Part shown: piece after piece, positions 1 through 7,860 of the stretch | How the letters are laid out: the number at the start of each line of letters is the position of its first letter | How positions within the stretch are numbered: position 1 is the first letter of the stretch | Assembly (NCBI GenBank): GCA_964513215.1 | Contig: CAZELU010000072.1 | Location: 1 to 7,860 of the forward strand | Length of the DNA: 7,860 bases | Reading direction: 5' to 3' | Source of the DNA: Casp-actino8 sp964513215 | Lineage (GTDB): Bacteria; Actinomycetota; Acidimicrobiia; Acidimicrobiales; Ilumatobacteraceae | Made by a program: the position numbers and the translations under genes | Notes under the pieces: model-generated | What the model was told of the DNA's origin: nothing | Database searches by the model: none | The model's input: only the letters and a program-made list of their open reading frames with translations

Positions 1-3278
<3,278 letters not shown>

Positions 3279-3380
3279 GGGGTACTCCTCAGATCAGCGG
3301 GCGAACGGAACAGAAAGCAGGGCGCGGCAAAGCAGAGTTCGAAAACGACACATGACAGGGACGACGCACGGCAACGGACG

Positions 3381-3410
3381 AGGCTACCCCTGAAGGGCGC
3401 ACGGAACCAA
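3381..3410 (-). promoter_or_regulatory. candidate sigma-70-type promoter for rpoB
   Basis: On the minus strand TTGGTT (3405-3410) is followed after 18 bases by TAGCCT (3381-3386). The -35-like hexamer is close to TTGACA only in its first three bases, and the -10 matches the loose TAnnnT pattern common in actinobacteria. It would give a leader of about 95 bases before the rpoB GTG. An internal promoter here would be sensible, but the match is weak and could occur by chance. Confidence 0.3.
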
Positions 3411-3516
3411 CCGCTCACCAGCACCTTTGCTGGGCGGACCAGGTCGTGGGCGACACCGTAGGGCGGCCCAGCCCCCGAATTCAAGGACCCCCATCCGGAT
3501 CGGCCCCCAGACGTGG

Positions 3517-3544
3517 CTCGACCCGGGGTCTCCCCCGGGTCGAG
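3517..3544 (-). terminator. 12-bp hairpin after rplL (attenuator or RNA-processing site)
   Basis: The arms ctcgacccgggg (3517-3528) and ccccgggtcgag (3533-3544) are perfectly complementary around a TCTC loop on the plus strand. The structure begins 28 bases after the rplL stop. On the transcribed strand it is followed by CCACGTCTGG, not a U-tract, so it is not a classic intrinsic terminator. It may act as a partial attenuator, an RNase processing site or a 3'-end stabiliser for the rplJ-rplL message. Hairpin formation is highly likely from the sequence. The role is inferred. Confidence 0.6.
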
Positions 3545-3572
3545 AACCGAAAACTCCTGGTCGGAGGCCGAA

Positions 3573-3962
3573 TTACTTGAGTTCGACCTTGGCGCCCGAC
3601 TCTTCGAGCTTGGCCTTGGCCTTCTCGGCGTCGTCCTTGCTGACCTTCTCGAGGACGGGCTTGGGGGCGCCGTCGACGAGGTCCTTGGCCTCCTTGAGGC
3701 CCAGGCTGGTGAGCTCGCGGACCACCTTGATGACCTGGATCTTCTGTGCGCCGCCATCGGCGAGGATGACGTCGAACTCGTCCTTCTCTTCGGCAGCAGC
3801 GGCGCCACCGCCGGCGGCTCCGCCAGCGGCAACGGCAGCGACGGCCACCGGGGCGGCGGCGGTCACGCCGAACTTCTCCTCGAACGCGTCGAGAAGTTCC
3901 TTCAGTTCGATGACGGTGAGGGCGGCGATGCCGTCCAGGATCTGATCCTTGGTGAGTGACAT
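3573..3962 (-). CDS. rplL: 50S ribosomal protein L7/L12
   Basis: This is the 129-residue acidic stalk protein, present in several copies per ribosome, which recruits and stimulates translational GTPases. The N-terminal dimerisation and L10-binding domain spans about residues 1-33 (MSLTKDQILDGIAALTVIEL). A flexible Ala/Gly-rich hinge covers about 34-57. The C-terminal factor-binding domain follows from about 58, with EFDVILADGGAQKIQVIKVV, the LGLKEAKDLVDGAPKPV block and the ending GAKVELK. The length is normal. GGAG lies 8 bases before the ATG (3971-3974). It follows rplJ after 88 bases and is presumably cotranscribed with it. Its codons mostly end in C or G, which is useful for comparison with tuf. 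Confidence 0.98.
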   Translation of the reverse strand: MSLTKDQILDGIAALTVIELKELLDAFEEKFGVTAAAPVAVAAVAAGGAAGGGAAAAEEKDEFDVILADGGAQKIQVIKVVRELTSLGLKEAKDLVDGAPKPVLEKVSKDDAEKAKAKLEESGAKVELK

Positions 3963-4050
3963 TGTGGTTTCTCCTTGAAAAGTTCTGGTGGTGTGGGCAC
4001 GGGGCCCGGTTGTTGAGTGATGAATGTGGTTGCGATGAGAGTCGCGACGG

Positions 4051-4578
4051 TCAGGCCGCAGCCTTCTGGTCGTAGAGAGCCTTCAAGCCGTAGGCCATGT
4101 TGCGCGGCAGAGCCTGCAACAGACCGGCGGTCTTGACGAGCGGAGCCTGCAATGCGCCAGCGAACTGGGCGAGCAGAACATCGCGCGGCGGCAGGTCGGC
4201 GAGAGCCTCGACGTCCTTGGCACTGAGTGCCACTCCGCTGAGTGCGCCGCCTTTCAGAACCAGCAACGGGTTCGTCTTGGCGAACTCGCGCAGGACCTTG
4301 GCAACGGCAGCCGCGTCTCCATCGACGAAGGTGAGAGCACTCGGGCCGACGAGCAAGTCGACGAGAGCACTGTTTCCGGTCTCGACAGCAGCAAGACGAG
4401 CGAGAGTGTTCTTGTACACCTTGTGCTCGGCACCGGCACCGCGCAGCGAACGACGCAGATCGGCCAAGTTGCCCACGGTGAGACCGCGGTACTCGGACAC
4501 GAACATCGTGCTGGTGGCCGACATCTTCGCCGCGATCTCGGCGACGGTCGCAACCTTCTCCGGACGGGGTTTGTCCAT
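4051..4578 (-). CDS. rplJ: 50S ribosomal protein L10
   Basis: L10 (175 residues) forms the base of the ribosomal stalk. Its N-terminal part binds 23S rRNA and its C-terminal helix carries L7/L12 dimers. The sequence shows the typical opening PRPEKVATVAEIAAKM, the SEYRGLTVGNLADLRRSLR block (about residues 28-46), HKVYKNTLARLA (about 52-63), and a central domain ending near GVALSAKDVEALADLP. The C-terminal helix is about residues 133-175. The ATG at 4578 is chosen because a strong AGGAGG lies 5 bases upstream (4584-4589). The frame stays open a further 36 codons to 4686, but that stretch is the structured leader RNA and its translation resembles no L10 N-terminus. Autogenous control by L10 or the L10-L12 complex through that leader is expected. 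Confidence 0.97.
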   Translation of the reverse strand: MDKPRPEKVATVAEIAAKMSATSTMFVSEYRGLTVGNLADLRRSLRGAGAEHKVYKNTLARLAAVETGNSALVDLLVGPSALTFVDGDAAAVAKVLREFAKTNPLLVLKGGALSGVALSAKDVEALADLPPRDVLLAQFAGALQAPLVKTAGLLQALPRNMAYGLKALYDQKAAA

Positions 4579-4586
4579 GTTTTCCT

Positions 4587-4710
4587 CCTTTCGCTTCCAC
4601 TCGGGCGCTCGCAGATGCGGCACCACGAGGAGCGAAAGGCTCTTGTGATCCGCCTCGGTTGGCGAACCCGAAGGTTCCTTAGCCACCCGGAGGTGGACCG
4701 ACTGTCTCTG
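4587..4710 (-). ncRNA. L10 leader RNA upstream of rplJ
   Basis: On the transcribed strand UCGGU (4697-4701) pairs with ACCGA (4655-4659) and encloses two short hairpins. One is CCACC-UCCG-GGUGG (4683-4696). The other is GAACC-UUCG-GGUUC (4664-4677), capped by a UUCG tetraloop. The AGACAG segment before this junction and the CCAACCGAGGC segment closing it resemble the known L10 leader family that binds the L10-(L12)n complex. A second long hairpin follows: GCGGAUCAC (4645-4653) pairs with GUGGU (4622-4626) and CCGC (4617-4620) around one bulged G, topped by GAGC/GCUC (4639-4642 with 4630-4633). The pairings are seen directly. The family assignment rests on motif recognition and position. Confidence 0.78.
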
Positions 4711-4731
4711 GCAAGCGATTCAGTTGTATTG

Positions 4732-4758
4732 AAAAAACTACCGGGGTGGGGCCCCGAT
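4732..4758 (-). terminator. intrinsic terminator/attenuator-like hairpin after rplA
   Basis: Eleven bases after the rplA stop, the transcribed strand forms a 7-bp stem with 4752-4758 pairing to 4740-4746. It includes one U-G pair and five consecutive C-G/G-C pairs, closed by a CCCCA loop. Two bases further on comes a run of six T (4732-4737). This is the layout of a factor-independent terminator. Because rplJ, rplL and rpoB lie downstream and no convincing promoter was found between the hairpin and rplJ, it is more likely a partial terminator or attenuator than an absolute operon end. Confidence 0.6.
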
Positions 4759-4769
4759 GCCTCAGGGCG

Positions 4770-5468
4770 TCAGGCGACTTCGGCCTTGAGGCGGTTGGTA
4801 TCGACCTTCACACCGGGGCCCATGGTGGACGACACGGTGATCTTCTTGAGGTAGCGACCCTTGGCCGATGCCGGCTTGGCGCGCTGGATCTCGTCGAGGA
4901 CGGCGCGGAAGTTGGCCTCGATCTGCTCGACCGAGAAGCTCACCTTGCCGAGCTGCACGTGCACGTTGCCGTAGCGATCGGTGCGGTACTCGACCTTTCC
5001 ACCCTTGAATTCGCCGACGGCGCGACCGACGTCCTGGGTGACAGTTCCGGTCTTGGGGTTGGGCATGAGACCACGCGGTCCGAGCACACGACCCAGACGA
5101 CCGACGAGCGGCATCATGTCGGGTGTCGCGATGGCGAGATCGAAGTTGAAGTTGCCCTTCTCGATCTCGGCCGCGAGTTCGTCGGCGCCCACGAGATCGG
5201 CGCCGGCCTTACGCGCTTCTTCGGCGGCTTCACCGGCAGCGAACACCGCAACGCGGATGTTCTTTCCGGTACCCGACGGCAACGCGACGGTTCCGCGAAC
5301 GGCCTGCTCGGCCTTGCGCGGGTCGACGCCGAGACGAATGGCGATCTCGACGGTTTCGTCGAACTTGGCCGTGGCCATCGACTTCACGAGCGTGAGCGCC
5401 TCGGTGGGGCTGAACTGCTCGTCACGGTTGTAACGCTTGACGGCGTCGTCGTACTTCTTGCCTGACAT
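4770..5468 (-). CDS. rplA: 50S ribosomal protein L1
   Basis: L1 (232 residues) binds helices 76-78 of 23S rRNA, forms the mobile L1 arm and helps release deacylated tRNA from the E site. In many bacteria it also represses translation of its own rplK-rplA message. The N-terminal region reads MSGKKYDDAVKRYNRDEQFS, followed by KFDETVEIAIRLGVDPRKAE (about residues 35-54). The strongly conserved GRLGRVLGPRGLMPNPKTGT block is at about 123-142, and the C-terminal part has KKITVSSTMGPGVKVD (about 208-223). Length and ends are normal. The ATG has GGGAG 6 bases upstream. It lies 102 bases after rplK, and a possible hairpin sits just before its SD sequence. Confidence 0.98.
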   Translation of the reverse strand: MSGKKYDDAVKRYNRDEQFSPTEALTLVKSMATAKFDETVEIAIRLGVDPRKAEQAVRGTVALPSGTGKNIRVAVFAAGEAAEEARKAGADLVGADELAAEIEKGNFNFDLAIATPDMMPLVGRLGRVLGPRGLMPNPKTGTVTQDVGRAVGEFKGGKVEYRTDRYGNVHVQLGKVSFSVEQIEANFRAVLDEIQRAKPASAKGRYLKKITVSSTMGPGVKVDTNRLKAEVA

Positions 5469-5482
5469 GACTGTCTCCCTCT

Positions 5483-5505
5483 CCCACCAGTTCTTCTCCG
5501 GTGGG
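5483..5505 (-). other. small hairpin just upstream of the rplA ribosome binding site
   Basis: CCCACC (plus strand 5483-5488) and GGTGGG (5500-5505) can pair over an 11-base loop, immediately before the rplA SD sequence within the 102-base rplK-rplA spacer. L1 is an autogenous repressor in other bacteria, so a structured element here could matter. However, I do not recognise the rRNA-mimicking L1 target in it, and a 6-bp stem can arise by chance. Confidence 0.3.
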
Positions 5506-5570
5506 GTGTTGTGTCGGCCGGGCGAGGTGTTCCCGGACCAGACGTGTGGTTGTTACTAGAGAACTGCTGC

Positions 5571-5996
5571 TTACTTGACGACCAGACCCATGGAACGAGC
5601 CGTTCCACGAACCTGCTGCTTGGCCGCTTCGAGATCGTTGGCGTTGAGGTCGGGCATCTTGATCTTGGCGACCTCTTCGATGTCGGCCTCGGTGACCGAA
5701 CCAGCCACGGTCTTGCCTGGAGTCTGACTGGCCTTTTCGAGACCGGCCTTCTGACGCAACAACACCGGAGTGGGCGGCGTCTTCAGAACGAACGTGAACG
5801 TGCGATCTTCGAAGATGCTGATTTCGACCGGGATGATGGTGCCGACCTGCGATTCGGTGGCGGCGTTGTACGCCTTCACGAAGTCCATGATCGCGATGCC
5901 GTGCGGTCCGAGTGCGGTACCGACCGGCGGAGCGGGCGTGGCCTTACCGGCCGGAATCTGGATCTTGACGATCGCTGTGAGTTTCTTCTTCGCCAT
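5571..5996 (-). CDS. rplK: 50S ribosomal protein L11
   Basis: L11 (141 residues) binds the GTPase-associated centre of 23S rRNA at the stalk base. It takes part in factor binding, RelA-dependent stringent signalling and thiopeptide sensitivity. The N-terminal domain (about residues 1-70) shows IQIPAGKATPAPPVGTALG with the proline-rich segment P21-P24. The C-terminal rRNA-binding domain (about 75-141) has KTPPTPVLLRQKAG and ends in ARSMGLVVK. The ATG has AGGAAGG 9 bases upstream (6006-6012). It lies 30 bases after nusG in the usual nusG-rplK-rplA order. Odd points are GTALGPHGIAIM where most family members have GPALGQHGVNIM, and valine (residue 40) where most have cysteine in MEFCKA. Confidence 0.98.
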   Translation of the reverse strand: MAKKKLTAIVKIQIPAGKATPAPPVGTALGPHGIAIMDFVKAYNAATESQVGTIIPVEISIFEDRTFTFVLKTPPTPVLLRQKAGLEKASQTPGKTVAGSVTEADIEEVAKIKMPDLNANDLEAAKQQVRGTARSMGLVVK

Positions 5997-6026
5997 GGGG
6001 CGTTGCCTTCCTGAGTGAGACCTTGA

Positions 6027-6677
6027 TCAGAGTTTTGCGACCTGGCTGAAGTCCATCTCGACCATGGTCTCGCGACCGAAGATGTTCACCAGCACCTTGA
6101 GCTTCATGTGGTCCGCGTTGATCTCGGCGACCTGACCCGAGAAGTCGGCGAACGGGCCTTCCTTCACGCGCACGCTCTCGCCCACTTCGTATTCGAGCTT
6201 GGGCTTGCGGCGTGCGGCGGTCTCTTGACCATCGCCCTTCGCCGACAAGAACGTGTCGACTTCGCGGCGCGAGAGCGGAGTGGGCTTCTGACCCTTCTGG
6301 CTCTGACCGACGAAACCGGTGATACCCGGAGTGTTGCGAATGCAGTACCAGCTCTCGTCGTCCATGTGGCAACGAACGAGGATGTAGCCGGGGAAGACCT
6401 TCTTCTGCACGACCTGCTTGCGGCCGCCCTTGAACTCGACGACTTCTTCCATGGGGATGACGACGTCGAAGATCTTGTCTTCCATGTTCATCGACTGGAT
6501 ACGCGCGGCGAGATTGGCCGAGACCTTCTTCTCGTAACCGGCCTGTGTGTGAACGACGAACCACTGGCCCGGCAGGTTCCAGGGATGAACCGGGGCGTCC
6601 TCGATCTCCTCCGAGTCGTCCTCGGTCAAATCGAAGACCTGATCGGTCTCGAGATCGGTGGTGATGTCGTCGGTCAT
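6027..6677 (-). CDS. nusG: transcription termination/antitermination factor NusG
   Basis: NusG (216 residues) binds the RNA polymerase clamp through its NGN domain and links to Rho, ribosomal S10 or other partners through its KOW domain. The NGN domain spans about residues 37-147, with QWFVVHTQAGYEKKV, the FPGYILV motif (95-101) and NTPGITGFVG (115-124). The KOW domain is at about 165-216, with GESVRVKEGPFADFSG and IFGRETMVEMDFSQVAKL. A strongly acidic extension of about 35 residues precedes the NGN domain, as in many actinobacterial NusG proteins. The frame extends 41 codons further upstream to 6800, but that part overlaps secE in another frame and looks like no NusG. The ATG at 6677 is 2 bases after the secE stop and has only a weak SD, which suggests translational coupling. 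Confidence 0.97.
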   Translation of the reverse strand: MTDDITTDLETDQVFDLTEDDSEEIEDAPVHPWNLPGQWFVVHTQAGYEKKVSANLAARIQSMNMEDKIFDVVIPMEEVVEFKGGRKQVVQKKVFPGYILVRCHMDDESWYCIRNTPGITGFVGQSQKGQKPTPLSRREVDTFLSAKGDGQETAARRKPKLEYEVGESVRVKEGPFADFSGQVAEINADHMKLKVLVNIFGRETMVEMDFSQVAKL

Positions 6678-6679
6678 GA

Positions 6680-6976
6680 TCAGTTCTCGTACAGCCAATC
6701 GGTGAGGAAACCGAAGAGGGTATCGGCGCCACCGATGAACGCCGTGAAGAGGGCGACCGTGACCAGCACGACCAGGGAGTACCGGCGGATCTCGGGCCAC
6801 TTGGGCCAGGCCACCTTGTTCATTTCCTCCCGAACTTCACGGATGTACTGCGGGGCAGTCGTGCGCTCATCGCGGCTACGGCGTGCCGGAGCCTGACGAG
6901 CCGGGTTGCCCTGCTCATCGAGCGCACCCATCTTCTTCAGGGTTCGCTTCTGCTCTCGGTTCAGATCCATCGCCAT
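6680..6976 (-). CDS. secE: preprotein translocase subunit SecE
   Basis: SecE (98 residues) is the small clamp subunit of the SecYEG channel in the inner membrane. The first 40 residues are charged and hydrophilic. The conserved amphipathic segment YIREVREEMNKVAWPKWPE (about 44-62) follows. One transmembrane helix covers about 66-88 (SLVVLVTVALFTAFIGGA), and a short periplasmic tail ends YEN. This is the single-helix form usual outside the gamma-proteobacteria. The ATG at 6976 is weakly supported: only GAG lies 9 bases upstream, and a second ATG two codons later (6968-6970) is an alternative. It lies 42 bases after tRNA-Trp and directly before nusG. Confidence 0.96.
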   Translation of the reverse strand: MAMDLNREQKRTLKKMGALDEQGNPARQAPARRSRDERTTAPQYIREVREEMNKVAWPKWPEIRRYSLVVLVTVALFTAFIGGADTLFGFLTDWLYEN

Positions 6977-7018
6977 GTTGCGGTGCTCGTTTCTCGTTCG
7001 CTCAGTTCGGGTTCTGTG

Positions 7019-7091
7019 CAGGGCAGGAGGGACTCGAACCCCCGACCGTCGGTTTTGGAGACCGATGCTCTACCAACTGAGCTACTGCCCT
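7019..7091 (-). tRNA. trnW: tRNA-Trp (anticodon CCA)
   Basis: The full cloverleaf can be read on the minus strand and is 73 nt long. The acceptor stem is AGGGCAG/CTGCCCT, the D stem GCTC/GAGC, and the anticodon stem TCGGT/ACCGA around the loop CTCCAAA, with anticodon CCA at 7056-7058. The T stem is GGGGG/CCCTC with one G-U pair and a TTCGAGT loop. The discriminator base is G (7019). The 3' CCA is not encoded, since GCAC follows, so it must be added after transcription. It sits between rpmG (14 bases upstream) and secE (42 bases downstream), so it is released from a messenger transcript by tRNA processing. A tRNA-Trp next to secE-nusG is a common bacterial arrangement. Confidence 0.97.
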
Positions 7092-7105
7092 TCGACGCCA
7101 GTGAA

Positions 7106-7270
7106 CTAGCGCGTCTCCTTGTGGGTGGTGTGCTTGCGATCGAAGCTGCAGTACTTCTTCATCTCCATGCGTTCGCGATCGTTGATCTTCGACTTGATGG
7201 TGATGTAGTTACGCCGCTTGCATTCGGTGCACTCGAGGGTGATCTTCACCCGCTTGTCATTTCTGGGCAT
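7106..7270 (-). CDS. rpmG: 50S ribosomal protein L33
   Basis: This short gene encodes a 54-residue L33, a zinc-ribbon-like protein near the ribosomal E site. The protein begins MPRNDKRVKITLECTECKRR, continues NYITIKSKINDRERMEMKKY and ends CSFDRKHTTHKETR. The first metal knuckle, C14-x-x-C17, is intact. The second is C41-x-x-D44 where zinc-binding forms have C-x-x-C, so one ligand is replaced by Asp. The ATG has GGAGG 5 bases upstream (7276-7280), lying inside the 12-base gap after the tuf stop. This placement links its expression to tuf. Confidence 0.96.
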   Translation of the reverse strand: MPRNDKRVKITLECTECKRRNYITIKSKINDRERMEMKKYCSFDRKHTTHKETR

Positions 7271-7282
7271 CGTGGCCTCCGG

Positions 7283-7860
7283 TCACTTGATGATCTTGGT
7301 GACGCGGCCGGCACCAACCGTACGCCCACCCTCACGAATAGCGAACCGCAAACCCTCGTCCATCGCGATCGGCTTGCCCAACTCGACCTTCATCGTCACA
7401 TTGTCACCAGGCATCACCATCTCCGTACCCGACGGCAACTGAACCGTGCCAGTCACGTCAGTCGTACGGAAAAAGAACTGCGGACGATAATTGTTGAAGA
7501 ACGGCTTGTGACGGCCACCCTCCTCCTTGGTCAACACATACACCTGACCCTCGAACTCGGTATGAGGAGTGATCGAACCCGGCTTGCACAACACCTGACC
7601 ACGCTCGACATCTTCCTTCTTCGTGCCACGAAGAAGCGCACCAATGTTGTCGCCCGCCTGACCCTCGTCGAGCAACTTACGGAACATCTCCACACCCGTG
7701 CACGTCGTCTTCTGCGTCGGACGCAAACCAACGATCTCCACTTCGTCACCCGTGTGAACACGACCCTGCTCGACCTTGCCAGTCACCACCGTGCCACGAC
7801 CCGTGATCGTGAACACATCCTCGATCGGCATCAAGAACGGCTTATCGAGCTCACGCTGCG
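7283..7860 (-). CDS. tuf: elongation factor Tu, C-terminal half (5' end outside window)
   Basis: EF-Tu is the GTPase that delivers aminoacyl-tRNA to the ribosome. The window holds 191 codons and the TGA stop. The GTPase domain is off the high-coordinate edge. The visible part begins near the domain 1-2 linker (QRELDKPFLMPIEDVF). Domain 2 runs on with TITGRGTVVTGKVEQGRVHTG and GVEMFRKLLDEGQAGDNIG, and ends near RGQVLCKPGSI. Domain 3 has FEGQVYVLTKEEGGRHKPFF, FFFRTTDVTGTVQLP and the C-terminus GGRTVGAGRVTKIIK. No gap or frameshift is seen. Its codons favour GGT, CGT and TTG, unlike the C-ending codons of the downstream genes. In many actinobacteria tuf sits in the rpsL-rpsG-fusA operon, so this may be a second copy or the only copy; the window cannot tell. 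Confidence 0.97.
   Translation of the reverse strand, partial: QRELDKPFLMPIEDVFTITGRGTVVTGKVEQGRVHTGDEVEIVGLRPTQKTTCTGVEMFRKLLDEGQAGDNIGALLRGTKKEDVERGQVLCKPGSITPHTEFEGQVYVLTKEEGGRHKPFFNNYRPQFFFRTTDVTGTVQLPSGTEMVMPGDNVTMKVELGKPIAMDEGLRFAIREGGRTVGAGRVTKIIK

Larger units (their letters stand above)
3279..3572 (-). other. rplL-rpoB intergenic spacer
   Basis: This 294-base gap is the longest gene-free stretch in the window. No credible coding sequence was seen in it on either strand. Reading toward rpoB it holds a perfect GC-rich hairpin (3517-3544), a short 5-bp hairpin with arms at 3418-3422 and 3429-3433, a weak promoter-like pair (3381-3410), and the rpoB SD sequence (3285-3290). In many bacteria this junction is where expression of polymerase subunits is lowered relative to the abundant L7/L12, by attenuation or RNA processing. 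The structures here fit that role, which is inferred. Confidence 0.7.

Noticed and set aside
3418..3433. 5-bp inverted repeat CCAGC/GCTGG in the rplL-rpoB spacer
   Set aside because: It is short and common by chance in GC-rich DNA, and is mentioned only within the spacer entry.
4579..4686. 36-residue N-terminal extension of L10
   Set aside because: The extra residues resemble no L10 N-terminus. The DNA encodes the structured L10 leader, and a strong SD stands 5 bases before the ATG at 4578.
4702..4731. Promoter for rplJ between the T-tract and the leader
   Set aside because: The AT-rich stretch offers TACAAC and TTGCCA, but no -35/-10 pair with acceptable spacing could be made, so no promoter is called.
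4746..5465. 239-codon plus-strand open frame antisense to rplA, with similar ones at 3513-3959 (rplL), 6108-6896 (nusG/secE) and 5511-6014 (rplK)
   Set aside because: They mirror conserved ribosomal or transcription genes with full family signatures on the other strand. They are shadows produced by codon bias.
6678..6800. 41-residue N-terminal extension of NusG
   Set aside because: It overlaps secE in another frame and shows no NusG similarity. The ATG 2 bases after the secE stop gives a normal actinobacterial NusG.

Overview
This window is a stretch of the bacterial ribosomal-protein/RNA-polymerase operon, and every gene lies on the minus strand. Read in the direction of transcription (high to low coordinates) the order is: tuf (3' half only), rpmG, tRNA-Trp, secE, nusG, rplK, rplA, rplJ, rplL and rpoB (5' part only; its C-terminus runs off at position 1). 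All complete genes have intact reading frames and lengths normal for their families. The DNA is clearly GC-rich. The RpoB and NusG sequences look like Actinomycetota, with RpoB carrying the GTSQLSQ, LSGLTH and SHYGRMCPIETPEG forms. An early-branching, Acidimicrobiia-like lineage is my best guess, but this is inference from memory of the families, not a phylogeny.

Layout: 7283-7860 holds EF-Tu domains 2 and 3. rpmG (7106-7270) follows after 12 bases, with its Shine-Dalgarno (SD) sequence in that gap. tRNA-Trp(CCA) (7019-7091) sits 14 bases beyond rpmG. secE (6680-6976) and nusG (6027-6677) are 2 bases apart and probably translationally coupled. rplK (5571-5996) and rplA (4770-5468) follow. The 191-base rplA-rplJ spacer carries a hairpin plus T-tract that looks like an intrinsic terminator or attenuator, then a well-formed L10 leader RNA just ahead of rplJ (4051-4578). 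rplL (3573-3962) follows. The 294-base rplL-rpoB spacer holds a perfect 12-bp GC-rich hairpin and a weak candidate promoter. rpoB fills 1-3278.

The genes form one growth-linked module: aminoacyl-tRNA delivery (EF-Tu, tRNA-Trp), the large-subunit stalk and its base (L10, L7/L12, L11), the L1 arm, L33, the Sec translocon subunit SecE, the elongation factor NusG and the RNA polymerase beta subunit. The two long spacers separate subunits of this module that need very different amounts of product, and both carry RNA structure.

I found no undescribed system. The points worth a second look are the L10-leader switch with a 9-nt anti-SD element, the terminator-like hairpin inside the operon, unusual residues in the rifampicin pocket of RpoB and in the N-terminal domain of L11, a Cys-to-Asp change in the L33 zinc ribbon, and a sharp codon-usage contrast between tuf and its neighbours.
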